DNA of 64,000 nt from Luteipulveratus flavus (lineage in GTDB: Bacteria; Actinomycetota; Actinomycetes; Actinomycetales; Dermatophilaceae), in the NCBI RefSeq assembly GCF_029080175.1, contig NZ_JARFJC010000029.1; one strand, written 5' to 3'. Shown here piece by piece: positions 25,749 through 35,491 of this stretch. The translations under genes and the position numbers were made by a program. Positions within the stretch are counted from its first letter, which is position 1. The number at the start of each line of letters is the position of its first letter. A model generated the notes under the pieces. It searched no databases. It worked only from the letters and a program-made list of their open reading frames with translations, and was not told the origin of the DNA.

Positions 25749-26063
25749 ATGGCGTGGCTCGTGCTGGTCATCTCAGGTGTCCTCGAGGCCGTGTGGGCGG
25801 TTGCGCTGGGCCGCAGCGAAGGCTTCTCGCGCCCGCTCCCGACGGTCGTCTTCCTGCTCGCCCTGGCCGCGAGCATGGGCGGGCTGGCGTACGCGCTGCG
25901 CACCCTGCCGATCGGGACGTCGTACGCGGTGTGGGTCGGCATCGGCGCCGCGCTGACGGTGGCGTACGGGATGGCGACCGGCGAGGAGAGCGTCAGCGTC
26001 CTGAAGGTGCTGCTCATCTGCGGCCTCATCGGCTGCGTGATCGGGTTGAAGCTCGCGCACTAG
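25749..26063 (+). CDS. gdx: Small multidrug resistance family exporter, SugE/Gdx type
   Basis: A 104-residue four-helix SMR protein. The proton/substrate-coupling Glu13 is present in GVLEAVWAVALG, with the W16 and GxxYAVWVGIGA helix-3 motif characteristic of the SugE/Gdx subgroup. Members of that subgroup export guanidinium ions by proton antiport as dimers; calling this protein Gdx rather than a quaternary-ammonium exporter is an inference from subgroup residues. The ATG at 25749 has GAGGGAGA upstream. No guanidine riboswitch is seen in the short 5' region. Confidence 0.82.
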   Translation: MAWLVLVISGVLEAVWAVALGRSEGFSRPLPTVVFLLALAASMGGLAYALRTLPIGTSYAVWVGIGAALTVAYGMATGEESVSVLKVLLICGLIGCVIGLKLAH

Positions 26064-26107
26064 CCCCGGACCACCGGCGGCGGCACCGGGGAGGCACACT
26101 GGCCCGC

Positions 26108-27145
26108 GTGCGTGCACTAGCCAAGACCAACGCTGCTCCTGGCCTCGAGCTCATCGACGCCCCCGAGCCGACCTGCGGACCCGACGACGTCAAGATCCGG
26201 GTGCTGCGGGCCGGTCTGTGCGGGACCGACCTGCACCTGGAGAAGTGGGACGAGTGGGCGGCCTCGACCGTCCGCGTCCCCCAGATCATCGGCCATGAGT
26301 TCTTCGGCGAGGTCGTCGAGATCGGCGCCAACGTCACCAGCGTCCAGGTCGGGCAGCGCGCCTCCGGCGAGGGCCACATCGTCTGCGGCGAGTGTCGCAA
26401 CTGCCGCGCGGGCCGTCGTCACCTGTGCATCCGCACCATCGGCATCGGCGTCAACCGGGACGGCGCCTTCGCCGACTACGTCGTGATCCCTGCGTCCAAC
26501 GTGTGGGTCCAGCCCGACTCGATGGACCCCGACGTGGGCGCGGTCTTCGACCCGTTCGGCAACGCCACCCACACGACGCTGTCCTTCCCCATCGCCGGCG
26601 AGGACATCCTGGTGACCGGCGCCGGCCCGATCGGGGTCATGGGCGCGGCCATCGCCAAGCACGTCGGCGCCCGCAACGTCGTGGTCACCGACGTCAGCGA
26701 CTACCGCCTCGACCTCGCTCGGGCCGCCGGCGCCGATCGCGTCGTCAACGTCACCCGGGAGCGGGTCGCCGACGCCCAGCGCGAGCTCGGCATGCGCGAG
26801 GGCTTCGACATCGGGCTGGAGATGTCGGGTCACCCCTCCGCCGTCGAGGAGATGATCGCCAACATGAACCACGGCGGTCGGATCGCGATGCTGGGGCTGC
26901 CGGCCGGGCCGTTCCCGATCGACTGGAGCCGGGTGATCACCCACATGATCACCATCAAGGGCATCTACGGCCGGGAGATGTACGACACCTGGTACGCCAT
27001 GAGCGCGATGCTGCAGTCCTCCAGCGCACTCGAGCACGCCGTGCGCTCGGTCATCACCCACCGCTTCCCCGCCGAGCAGTGGGAGGACGCCTTCGCCGCC
27101 GCCCGCTCCGGCCAGTGCGGCAAGGTCGTCATGGACTGGAGCTGA
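26108..27145 (+). CDS. tdh: L-threonine 3-dehydrogenase
   Basis: A 345-residue zinc-dependent medium-chain dehydrogenase that oxidises L-threonine to 2-amino-3-oxobutyrate with NAD+. Catalytic zinc ligands are Cys38 (GLCGTD) and the IGHEFFGEV His-Glu; the structural zinc site is CGECRNCRAGRRHLC. The NAD fold carries VTGAGPIGVMGAAI. The GTG at 26108 gives the expected N-terminus VRALAKT. The kbl gene follows after 35 bases, forming the two-step threonine-to-glycine route. Confidence 0.95.
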   Translation: MRALAKTNAAPGLELIDAPEPTCGPDDVKIRVLRAGLCGTDLHLEKWDEWAASTVRVPQIIGHEFFGEVVEIGANVTSVQVGQRASGEGHIVCGECRNCRAGRRHLCIRTIGIGVNRDGAFADYVVIPASNVWVQPDSMDPDVGAVFDPFGNATHTTLSFPIAGEDILVTGAGPIGVMGAAIAKHVGARNVVVTDVSDYRLDLARAAGADRVVNVTRERVADAQRELGMREGFDIGLEMSGHPSAVEEMIANMNHGGRIAMLGLPAGPFPIDWSRVITHMITIKGIYGREMYDTWYAMSAMLQSSSALEHAVRSVITHRFPAEQWEDAFAAARSGQCGKVVMDWS

Positions 27146-27180
27146 CCGCACCCGCGACCCCATCACGCAAGGAGCCACCG

Positions 27181-28377
<1,197 letters not shown>

Positions 28378-28381
28378 ACCA

Positions 28382-28435
28382 CGCGAGTCCTGTCTGCTCG
28401 GCACTCCATGGAGGGCCGGACAGACAGGACTCGCG
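28382..28435. repeat. Intergenic palindrome, family B copy 1
   Basis: A near-perfect 54-bp palindrome centred on CTCCATGGAG, with outer arms CGCGAGTCCTGTCTG and CAGACAGGACTCGCG. It lies between the convergent kbl and GroES-like genes. The centre and the CCGGACAGAC segment are shared with 58713-58766, while the outer seven bases differ but stay paired. Confidence 0.85.
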
Positions 28436-28467
28436 GGTGTGACGGTGTTGCGCGGGCGTCGATCGGG

Positions 28468-28803
28468 TCAGAGGTAGAGGCCGGTCTGACCGTTGTCGCG
28501 GGCCTCGGCCGCGACGGCGTGCAGGTCGCGCTCGCGCAGCAGGACGTACTCCTTGGACTGCAGCTCGACCTCGGCCCGGTCCTCCGGGTCGAAGAGCACC
28601 CGGTCGCCGAGGCGGACCTGACGTACGTGGGCGCCGATCGCGACGACCTGCGCCCACGCGAGCCGCTTGCCGACGCTGGCGGTGGCCGGGATGACGATGC
28701 CGCCGCCGGACTTGCGCTCCCCCGACTCGCCCTGCTGAGACACCAGCACGCGGTCGTGGAGCATCCGGATGGGGAGGTCTCCGGAGGTGGCGGGTTCAGC
28801 CAC
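28468..28803 (-). CDS. GroES-like (cpn10 fold) protein
   Basis: A 111-residue protein with the cpn10 pattern: IRMLHDRVLVSQQGESGERK, SGGGIVIPATASVGKRLAWA, VVAIGAHVRQVRLGDRVLF and EYVLLRERDLHAV. The mobile-loop segment and the GDRVLFDP motif match GroES relatives, but it is encoded away from groEL and is probably a stand-alone GroES-like protein found in actinobacteria. The GTG at 28803 overlaps the end of the upstream DUF3618 gene by eight bases, so the two are coupled. Confidence 0.82.
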   Translation of the reverse strand: MAEPATSGDLPIRMLHDRVLVSQQGESGERKSGGGIVIPATASVGKRLAWAQVVAIGAHVRQVRLGDRVLFDPEDRAEVELQSKEYVLLRERDLHAVAAEARDNGQTGLYL

Positions 28804-29065
28804 GCGCGCGTCGGATGAGGCCGAGCAGGAGCGCCACCGCTCCGAAGCCGCCGAGCATGCCGGCGACCTTGTCGTGCCGCAGCTCGCCGTCGGGCGTCCG
28901 CGTCGCGTCGTTGGCCGCGAGCTTCACGCCCTCGACCTGGCGCTTGGCGATCTCCTTGGGCTGGGCCCGGAAGGCCAGCTCATCGATCGTGCCGGCCAGA
29001 CGCTGGCGGGTGGCGGCGAGGTCGGCCTCGATCTCCTGCTCGGAGCGCGTGCGCTTCTCTGCCAT
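28796..29065 (-). CDS. DUF3618 domain membrane protein
   Basis: An 89-residue protein with the DUF3618 signature EIEADLAATRQRLAGTIDEL, a charged middle, and a C-terminal helix (VAGMLGGFGAVALLLGLI) followed by RRARG. It is probably a single-pass membrane protein; in other actinobacteria the family sits beside stress-response membrane proteins. The ATG at 29065 has AAGGAG five bases upstream. It is followed by and overlaps the GroES-like gene, and is divergent from bcp. Confidence 0.85.
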   Translation of the reverse strand: MAEKRTRSEQEIEADLAATRQRLAGTIDELAFRAQPKEIAKRQVEGVKLAANDATRTPDGELRHDKVAGMLGGFGAVALLLGLIRRARG

Positions 29066-29171
29066 GGTGTCTCCTTCTCGTTGAGCGACGGCCGTCCACA
29101 TCGTTGTCGCTGCGACCTTAACGTAGGGGTCGTACCCCGCACCGGCACCGTTCACGCGTCCAGGAGGACCC

Positions 29172-29639
29172 ATGCCTCGCCTCGAGACCGGCGACATCGC
29201 GCCCGACTTCACCCTGCAGGACTCCACCGGGGGGAAGGTCTCGCTCGGCGACTTCCGCGGTCGCAAGCTGGTCATCTTCTTCTACCCGGCCGCGATGACG
29301 CCCGGCTGCACCAAGGAGGCGTGCGACTTCCGCGACTCCCTGAGCACGTTGCGCGATGCGGGCTACGACGTCATCGGCATCTCGCCTGACGTACCGGAGA
29401 AGCTCGCGAGGTTCACCGAGCAGGAGGCGCTGACGTACCCGCTGCTGTCCGACCCGGACAAGCAGGTGCTGGAGGCGTACGGCGCGTACGGCGAGAAGAA
29501 GCTGTACGGCAAGACCATCACCGGCGTCATCCGGTCCACGATCGTGCTGGACGAGGACGGCGTCGTGGTACTGCCGAAGTACAACGTGCGCGCCACCGGT
29601 CACGTCGCCGCTCTGTCCAAGGCCCTCAAGCTCGCGTGA
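29172..29639 (+). CDS. bcp: Thioredoxin-dependent thiol peroxidase (BCP-type peroxiredoxin)
   Basis: A 155-residue peroxiredoxin that reduces hydrogen peroxide and organic peroxides. Peroxidatic Cys46 lies in MTPGCTKEACDFRD; Cys51, five residues later, is the BCP-type resolving Cys. The fold motifs IFFYPAAMTPGC and GVIRSTIVLDEDG are complete. The ATG at 29172 has AGGAGG at four-base spacing, one of the strongest ribosome sites in this window. Confidence 0.95.
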   Translation: MPRLETGDIAPDFTLQDSTGGKVSLGDFRGRKLVIFFYPAAMTPGCTKEACDFRDSLSTLRDAGYDVIGISPDVPEKLARFTEQEALTYPLLSDPDKQVLEAYGAYGEKKLYGKTITGVIRSTIVLDEDGVVVLPKYNVRATGHVAALSKALKLA

Positions 29640-29658
29640 GTCTCAGCCGCCGACCGCG

Positions 29659-29664
29659 TAGGCT
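29659..29664 (+). promoter_or_regulatory. -10 element of the tRNA-Leu gene
   Basis: TAGGCT nine bases before the mature tRNA start. The same hexamer is the -10 of many leaderless protein genes here, which supports it as a vegetative -10 sequence in this organism. Confidence 0.55.
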
Positions 29665-29672
29665 CCCGGTGC

Positions 29673-29758
29673 GCGCGAGTGGCGGAACTGGGTAGACGCA
29701 CCGGCTTTAGGTGCCGGCGCCTTCGGGTGTGCGGGTTCGAATCCCGCCTCGCGCACCA
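29673..29758 (+). tRNA. tRNA-Leu (anticodon TAG)
   Basis: A class II tRNA: acceptor GCGCGAG pairs with CTCGCGC, anticodon loop CTTTAGG (TAG), a long variable arm with the hairpin GGCGCCTTCGGGTGT, T-arm CGGGTTCGAATCCCG, and encoded CCA (29756-29758). It decodes CTA codons. Confidence 0.97.
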
Positions 29759-29785
29759 GGTGTGCTCAGCCGGCGCCGGCGTGGC

Positions 29786-30661
29786 TCACGCGCGCCAGGC
29801 GCCGGCGAGCTCGGCCATCATCTCCACGGCCCGGCCGTCCCCGATCGACAGATGTCCCTCGCCCTCGATGAGGTGCGCGGTCGCGTTCGGGAGGTGCGCG
29901 GCCAGCCACTGGCCGTGCGCGAACGGCACCATCAGGTCCAGACTGCCCTGCCACACGTACGTCGGCACCGTCACCTCGTCCAGCTCGAAGCCCCAGTGCC
30001 GGGTGAACGCCAGGTCGTCCTCCAGCCAACCCTCCAGGCCGACCCGGAGCGCCTCGTGGAAGTTGCGAGCGAGGTCCTCGCCGGTGCGCTCGGTGATCAC
30101 GGCTCGGTCGACGTCGGGCAGGAGCGAGGACAGGGTCTCGATGATGTCCCGCGGCGTGGCGGCGCGCAGCTGCGGCAGGTACGGCTCGAGGTAGGTCCGT
30201 AGCGCGGGCTCGCCCTCGGCCGCCGCGCCGAACTCGTCGATGTTGTCCTCGCCCATGCCGTCGAGGAAGGTCAGACCGTCCGCGTCGTACGGCGCCACTC
30301 CCGAGATCACGAGAGCCGCAACGACCCGGTCGGGCAGGCGTGCTGCGGTCGCCAGGCAGTGCGGGCCGCCGCCGGACCACCCGGCGACGACACAACGCTC
30401 GGCACCCACGTGGTCCACCAGCGCGGCCATGTCGGCGGTGACGTCCACCACGCGTCGTCCCGGCTTCGACGTGGACCCGCCGTAACCGGCGCGCGAGTAC
30501 GTCAGCACTCGCAGACCGGCGTCGTGCGCCGCCTCCTCGATGCGGTGCGAGGCGTGCAGCGAGCCCGGCGTGCCGTGGTGGAACAGCACGACCTCTCCCC
30601 CGTCAGGTCCGCTGATCATGTGGTCGAGGGTGTGCCCGTCCGGCAGGGTGAGGGTGTCCAT
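29786..30661 (-). CDS. Alpha/beta-fold hydrolase
   Basis: A 291-residue cytoplasmic hydrolase. The oxyanion motif is VLFHHGTPGS, the nucleophile elbow GWSGGGP carries the catalytic Ser, the acid is the Asp of QGSLDLMVP, and the base is the His of EGEGHLSIG. The substrate is unknown; the layout resembles epoxide hydrolase/esterase-type proteins. It lies 20 bases downstream of the molybdoenzyme gene in the same direction, so it may be the last gene of the rph-rdgB operon. Confidence 0.86.
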   Translation of the reverse strand: MDTLTLPDGHTLDHMISGPDGGEVVLFHHGTPGSLHASHRIEEAAHDAGLRVLTYSRAGYGGSTSKPGRRVVDVTADMAALVDHVGAERCVVAGWSGGGPHCLATAARLPDRVVAALVISGVAPYDADGLTFLDGMGEDNIDEFGAAAEGEPALRTYLEPYLPQLRAATPRDIIETLSSLLPDVDRAVITERTGEDLARNFHEALRVGLEGWLEDDLAFTRHWGFELDEVTVPTYVWQGSLDLMVPFAHGQWLAAHLPNATAHLIEGEGHLSIGDGRAVEMMAELAGAWRA

Positions 30662-30681
30662 GGCCTCATCCTCACACCGGC

Positions 30682-32253
30682 TCAGGTCACGGTGACGCCG
30701 ATCGTGTGCCAGCCGGTGCTGCCGTCGGGGTCCGGCGGCGCGGTCTCGCCGGTCTGCCACTCCCCGGTGCTGTCCCGGGCGCGGACGGCGATCGTGTGCT
30801 TGCCGGGAGAGGCCGGCCACGCGTACACCCACTGCCGCCAGGCATCGACGGTCGCGTCGGTGCCGAGCCGGGCGTCGGTCCACTCGCCGTCGTCGATGCG
30901 GACCTGGACTCCGGTGACACCCCGGTGCTGCGCCCAGGCGACTCCGGCGAGGGCAACCGTGCCGCCGGAACCCCGCTGCACGGTGTCGTTGTCGGAGGGG
31001 ACGTCGATACGCGAGGAGGTCTTGACGGGGCCGCGCGCCGACCATCCGCGCGGGGTCCAGTAGCCCTCGTCCTGCGCGAACGTCGTGACCTTCAGGTCCA
31101 CGACCCACTTGGTCGCCGAGACGTACCCGTAAAGGCCCGGCACGACGAGCCGGACCGGGAAACCGTGCTTGGGCGCGAGCGGCTCGCGGTTCATCCCGAT
31201 GGCCAGCAGCGCGTTGCGGTCGTCGGTCAGCGCCTCCAGCGGCGTGCCGGCGGTGAAGCCGTCCACGCTGCGGGAGAGCACCATGTCCGCCCCGGGCTTC
31301 GGCCGGGCCTGCGCGAGCAGCTCACGGACCGGCCACCCGGTCCAGATGGCGTTGCCGTTGAGGTTGCCGCCGACCTCGTTGGAGACGCACATCAGCGTGA
31401 CCATGGCCTCCTGCATCGGCTTGGACAGCAGGGTCTCCCAGTCGATCTCGACCTCTCGCTCGACCATCCCGTGCACCCGCAGCCGCCAGCCGGCCGGATC
31501 GACCTGCGGCACGACGAGCGCGGTGTCGATCCGGTAGAAGTCGCGCTGCGGGACGACGAACGGCGTCACGCCGGCGACCTCGATCGACGCGCCGGCCGGA
31601 ACCGCGACCGGCCGCCGCACCCGAGGGATCGCGACCTTTCGGCGCGCCTCGTCGACCGCGCGACCCGCGCTGCCGAGCGCCCGCCCGCCCCACCCGAGCA
31701 ACGCGGTCGCCACGAGCGCACCCGCGCCGATCCCGACAGCCGTACGTCGGTCGACCGCGTTGCCCTCGGAGGCAGGTCGGCCGATCCGTCCGAACCACCC
31801 GCGCAGGACCAGCAGACCGCAGACGCCGCCGAGAAGGATCGGCAGCAGGTCCAGGGCATGGCTCCCCGGGCGGGTCGCCACGGCCGCAGCGGCGACGCCC
31901 ACCAGGACGACCGTGAGCAGCAACGCCACCTGCAGCCGGCGGAGGGCGATCATGCCGGTCAGGCAGCAGAGCAGGGCCAGCACGAGCCCCATGCCGACGA
32001 ACAAGGCGAGCTTGTCGTAGGTTCCGAACGTCTCGACAGCAAAATTCTTGAGCCACAACGGAGTCCGGTCGACGAACGCGCCGCCGACGGCGAGGACGGG
32101 CGACGGCTCTCCCCCGGCCCAGCCGCCGCGCTGCAGCACACCGGCGATCAGCTCGGCCACCGCGAGGGTCACCGCACCGACGACCATCCCGCCGAGAGCA
32201 CCGATCAGCAGCACGCCACGTCGTGCGACACCGGCGTTCTGCTGCTCGGTCAT
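30682..32253 (-). CDS. Membrane-bound molybdopterin oxidoreductase, sulfite-oxidase family
   Basis: A 523-residue protein. About five N-terminal membrane helices (GVLLIGALGGMVVGAVTLAV and GMGLVLALLCCLTGMIAL, for example) precede the sulfite oxidase-type Mo-cofactor domain: the Mo-ligand Cys289 lies in LMCVSNEVGGNLNG, followed by WTGWPVRELL, KHGFPVRLVVPGLYGYVSAT and a C-terminal Ig-like dimerisation domain (VAWAQHRGVTGVQVRID). A substrate such as sulfite or oxidised methionine residues cannot be assigned. The ATG overlaps the rdgB stop by four bases (ATGA). No partner haem protein is visible next to it. Confidence 0.9.
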   Translation of the reverse strand: MTEQQNAGVARRGVLLIGALGGMVVGAVTLAVAELIAGVLQRGGWAGGEPSPVLAVGGAFVDRTPLWLKNFAVETFGTYDKLALFVGMGLVLALLCCLTGMIALRRLQVALLLTVVLVGVAAAAVATRPGSHALDLLPILLGGVCGLLVLRGWFGRIGRPASEGNAVDRRTAVGIGAGALVATALLGWGGRALGSAGRAVDEARRKVAIPRVRRPVAVPAGASIEVAGVTPFVVPQRDFYRIDTALVVPQVDPAGWRLRVHGMVEREVEIDWETLLSKPMQEAMVTLMCVSNEVGGNLNGNAIWTGWPVRELLAQARPKPGADMVLSRSVDGFTAGTPLEALTDDRNALLAIGMNREPLAPKHGFPVRLVVPGLYGYVSATKWVVDLKVTTFAQDEGYWTPRGWSARGPVKTSSRIDVPSDNDTVQRGSGGTVALAGVAWAQHRGVTGVQVRIDDGEWTDARLGTDATVDAWRQWVYAWPASPGKHTIAVRARDSTGEWQTGETAPPDPDGSTGWHTIGVTVT

Positions 32254-32858
32254 GACAGCAGCTCGACCAGGTCCGGCAGCAGCGCGCGGAACGCGTTGCC
32301 ACGGTGAGAGATCGCGTTCTTCTCCGCGTCGTCGAGCTCGGCGAGGGTCCGCCCGTCCTGCAGCAGGAAGATCGGGTCGTAGCCGAAGCCGTTGCTGCCC
32401 CGCTGGTCCCGGGTGAGGCGACCGTCGAGCCGCCCGACGTGGACGCGCTCCGTGCCGTCCGGCAGGGTCAGGACGACCGTGCTGCTGAAGGACGCGGTCA
32501 GCCGCTCCTCGTCGACGTCGGCGAGCTGAGCCAGCAGCAGGTCGATGTTGGCCTGGTCGTCACCCGTGCGCCCGGACCACATCGCGCTCCACACGCCCGG
32601 CGCGGCACCGAGCACGTCGACGGTGAGGCCCGAGTCATCAGCGATGGCAGGCAGACTCGTCGCTCTGCACACAGCCCGTGACTTGAGCCGGGAGTTCTCC
32701 TCGAAGGTCACGCCGGTCTCGGTGACCTCCGCGACGCCGTCGATGTCACCGGCTCCGACGACCTCGACGTCGGCCAGCTCGGGGACGCCCGACAGCAGGC
32801 CGCGCAGCTCGCGCAGCTTGCCTGGGTTGCGCGTCGCGAGGACCAGCCGGCGGCCCAT
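32250..32858 (-). CDS. rdgB: RdgB/HAM1 non-canonical purine NTP pyrophosphatase
   Basis: A 202-residue enzyme that hydrolyses dITP, ITP and XTP and so keeps damaged purines out of nucleic acids. Family motifs are VLATRNPGKLRELRGLL, FEENSRLKSRAVC, IADDSGLTVDVLG and GSNGFGYDPIFL with SHRGNAFRALL near the end. It starts one base inside the rph stop (TGATG), a classic rph-rdgB pairing, and its own stop overlaps the molybdoenzyme start. Confidence 0.95.
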   Translation of the reverse strand: MGRRLVLATRNPGKLRELRGLLSGVPELADVEVVGAGDIDGVAEVTETGVTFEENSRLKSRAVCRATSLPAIADDSGLTVDVLGAAPGVWSAMWSGRTGDDQANIDLLLAQLADVDEERLTASFSSTVVLTLPDGTERVHVGRLDGRLTRDQRGSNGFGYDPIFLLQDGRTLAELDDAEKNAISHRGNAFRALLPDLVELLS

Positions 32859-33619
32859 CAGAGCACCCGGTCCCGCGCCTGCTCGGCGAGTGACTTCTCC
32901 TGCAGCGCGGTCAGGTCGGCGATGCCCTTGGCGGCCACGTCGAGCAGCGCATCGAGCTCGGCCCGGGCGAACGGCGTCCCCTCGGCGGTTCCCTGCACCT
33001 CGACGAACTCACCCCGCCCGGTCATCACCACGTTCATGTCGGTGCCGGCGGTGGAGTCCTCCGGGTAGTCCAGGTCCAGCACGGCTCGGCCGTCGATGAT
33101 GCCGACGCTCACCGCGGCGACGGACCCGGTGAGGGGCTCGGCCTTTGCCGGGATCAGCTTGCGGACCTTGGCGTCGGCGATCGCGTCCACCAGCGCCACG
33201 TACGCGCCGGTGATGGCCGCCGTACGCGTGCCGCCGTCGGCCTGCAGCACGTCGCAGTCGAGCACGATGGTGTTCTCGCCGAGCGCCTTGGTGTCGATGA
33301 CGGCGCGCAGGCTGCGTCCGATCAGGCGGGAGATCTCGTGCGTCCGTCCGCCGACGCGTCCCTTGCGCGACTCACGGTCGGAGCGGGTGTTGGTCGCGCG
33401 CGGCAGCATCTCGTACTCCGCCGTGACCCAGCCGGTGCCCTGCCCCTTGAGCCAGCGCGGCACGCCCTCGGTGAACGAGGCGGTGCACAGCACCCGCGTA
33501 CGGCCGAACTCCACCAGCACGCTCCCCTCCGCGTGGTCGCTCCAGTTGCGGGTCATGCGGATGTCACGGAGCTGGTCGGGTGCGCGGCCGTCGTGCCGGG
33601 GCGTGGCGTCGTTCGTCAT
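32858..33619 (-). CDS. rph: Ribonuclease PH
   Basis: A 253-residue phosphorolytic 3'-5' exoribonuclease that trims tRNA 3' ends. Visible motifs are GSVLVEFGRTRVLCTASF, EYEMLPRATNTRSDRESRKG and the EISRLIGRSLRAVID helix. The longer N-terminus MTNDATPRHDGRAPDQLRDI is normal. TAGGCT (plus-strand 33627-33632) lies seven bases before the ATG, so it is probably leaderless. It heads the rph-rdgB-molybdoenzyme unit and its promoter interlocks with that of the divergent SDR gene. Confidence 0.96.
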   Translation of the reverse strand: MTNDATPRHDGRAPDQLRDIRMTRNWSDHAEGSVLVEFGRTRVLCTASFTEGVPRWLKGQGTGWVTAEYEMLPRATNTRSDRESRKGRVGGRTHEISRLIGRSLRAVIDTKALGENTIVLDCDVLQADGGTRTAAITGAYVALVDAIADAKVRKLIPAKAEPLTGSVAAVSVGIIDGRAVLDLDYPEDSTAGTDMNVVMTGRGEFVEVQGTAEGTPFARAELDALLDVAAKGIADLTALQEKSLAEQARDRVL

Positions 33620-33626
33620 GGTTCCC

Positions 33627-33650
33627 AGCCTACGTACCGCGTCCTACGCT
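33627..33650. promoter_or_regulatory. Interlocked divergent leaderless promoters, rph and SDR gene
   Basis: TAGGCT on the minus strand (33627-33632) and TACGCT on the plus strand (33645-33650) are 12 bases apart, 7 and 6 bases from their ATGs. The expected -35 of each overlaps or abuts the other's -10, so the two polymerases could not bind together. Confidence 0.6.
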
Positions 33651-33656
33651 CGATCG

Positions 33657-34381
33657 ATGGAGCGAACCACCCCGCAGGACGACGTGCTCGTGGTGACGGG
33701 TGCGTCCAGCGGCATCGGCGCCGCGTGTGCCCGACGCGCCAGTGACGCCGGCTACCGCGTCGTGCTGGCGGCGCGCCGCGAGGAACGGCTGCGTGCGCTG
33801 GTCGACGACCTCGGCCTGGACCAGGACCGGGCGCTGGTACGAACGTGCGACGTCGCCTCGTGGGAGGACCAGACGGCCCTGGTCGACGCGGCGCTGGAGC
33901 GCTTCGGCCGGATCGACGCCGTGGTCGCGAACGCCGGTGTCAGCGCGCAGATGGGCCTGCTGGAGTCCACGCCGCAGCACTGGCAGCAGATGGTGCTCAC
34001 CAACGTGCTCGGCACGGCGCTCACCGTGCGCGCGACCCTGCCGCACCTGCTGGAGCGGGAGTTCGGCCACTACGTCCTGGTGAGCTCGATGGCGGCGCGC
34101 CGGCCCGTGCCGGCTCGCTCTACGGCGCGACGAAGGCGGCCGTCAGCAGCCTCGCCGACGCCGTACGCGCCGAGCTGGTGCAGGTCCGGAAGGTCACCGG
34201 GATCCACGTCACCCTGCTCGAGCTCGGGGCGGTCGCGACCGAGATGACCCCGGCGGACCGGCTGCCGTTCGAGCCCCTCGAGGCCGGCGACGTCGCACGG
34301 ACGGTGATCGACGCCCTGCAACGGCCGGACCGCGCCGAGGTGGCGCACATCGTCCTGCGCCCGGCGGGTCAGCCGGTCTGA
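33657..34381 (+). pseudogene. Short-chain dehydrogenase/reductase, frameshifted
   Basis: The first frame encodes an SDR N-terminus: VLVVTGASSGIGAACARRA (NAD(P) motif TGxxxGIG) and VVANAGVSAQMGL. It stays in register to the catalytic Ser strand VLVSSMAARRPVPA, then drifts into a meaningless Arg/Ser tail. The +1-shifted frame supplies the missing part: GSLYGATKAAVSSLADAVRAEL with the YxxxK active site, down to a TGA at 34381. One G appears to be missing near 34113 (GTGCCGGCTCG where GTGCCGGGCTCG restores the frame). This is either a real inactivating deletion or a base-calling error in a G run. Without the shift the product would be about 241 residues. TACGCT six bases before the ATG marks a leaderless start. 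Confidence 0.85.
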
Positions 34382-34407
34382 GCGTCGGCGCTGCGCCAGC
34401 GCCGCCG

Positions 34408-35418
34408 TCAGCGTCCGGTTGCGACCTCGGCGAGCAGGCCGGGACCCGACCAGGCCCCGCGCCCCGGACCGGCGTCCTCGGCGTCGTGGACCAGCTCGAC
34501 CAGCCGCGCGCACGCCGGGGTCGCGACGCCGTGCTCGGCGCCGAGCTGCACGACGGCGCCCTGCAGCTCCTCGATCTCGGTGGTCCGCCCCCGCTGCAGG
34601 TCGTCCCACATCGACGAGCGGGCGTTGGGGTCGACCTGGAGCTGCGCGGCGGCCAGCCGGGTGAAGAGCGCGTCGGGCAGGGTGAGCACCCGCGCGGCGG
34701 CCGCCGCGGGGATCGGGCCGAGACGCGCCGGACGTACGCCCTGGGCGGCGAACACGGCCAGCGCCTCCCGCTGACAGGCGGCCAGGACGCGCCGGTAGTC
34801 GCGCTCGCCGAGACACTCCTTCAGCGGACGGTCGGCCAGCGCGACCACGGCGTTCATCAGGTTGAGCAGCAGCTTGGCGTACTGCACCTCGACCATGTCG
34901 GTCCGCGTCCGGAACGGCAGCCAGGTCCGTGACGCGAGGTCGGCGAGGTCCGCGACGGCCGGGTCGTCGGCCACCATCACCTCCCCGGACGTCGCCCGGT
35001 GCAGGACCGCCGGGTCGGTCTGGACGACGTTGAACGACACCATCCCGGCCAGGACGGCGTGCGCGCGCAGCACCTCGCGGATACGGTCGGTGTTGCGCAG
35101 GCCGTTCTGCAGGCTGACCACGACGGTGTCCGGCCGCAGGTAGGGCTGCACCTCGCGGACGGCCTCCTGCGTGGCGCCGGACTTCACCGTCACCAGCAGG
35201 ACGTCGCACCCCTCGGCCGCTGCCGCGTGGGTGGTGGCCTCGAGCGTGCCGGCCGGTACCCGGTGCTCGGAGCCGTCGTAGCCGGTCACGCGCAGACCGT
35301 GCTCGCGGACTGCGTCGACGACACGCGGCCGCCCGATCAGCCGCACCTCCGCCGTCTCGCTCAGGGCCGCTCCGACGACGCACCCGATGCTCCCCGCACC
35401 CAGGACGGCAGCTCTCAT
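34408..35418 (-). CDS. Ketopantoate reductase family protein (PanE/ApbA-like)
   Basis: A 336-residue NADPH-dependent reductase. N-terminal Rossmann motif VLGAGSIGCVVGAAL, the substrate-strand motif LLVTVKSGATQEA, catalytic Lys region VQYAKLLLNLMNAV and a C-terminal helical domain with NARSSMWDDLQRGRTTEIE match the family that makes pantoate for coenzyme A. With several paralogues usual in actinobacteria, the true panE role is not certain. GATACT (plus-strand 35426-35431) lies seven bases before the ATG: leaderless. Confidence 0.86.
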   Translation of the reverse strand: MRAAVLGAGSIGCVVGAALSETAEVRLIGRPRVVDAVREHGLRVTGYDGSEHRVPAGTLEATTHAAAAEGCDVLLVTVKSGATQEAVREVQPYLRPDTVVVSLQNGLRNTDRIREVLRAHAVLAGMVSFNVVQTDPAVLHRATSGEVMVADDPAVADLADLASRTWLPFRTRTDMVEVQYAKLLLNLMNAVVALADRPLKECLGERDYRRVLAACQREALAVFAAQGVRPARLGPIPAAAAARVLTLPDALFTRLAAAQLQVDPNARSSMWDDLQRGRTTEIEELQGAVVQLGAEHGVATPACARLVELVHDAEDAGPGRGAWSGPGLLAEVATGR

Positions 35419-35491
35419 GTCGGCCAGTATCCCCGGTCGAGGCAGCCGCGCCGGTCGCGGTCTTCCGGAAGCGGAACGGCGGACCGTTCGG

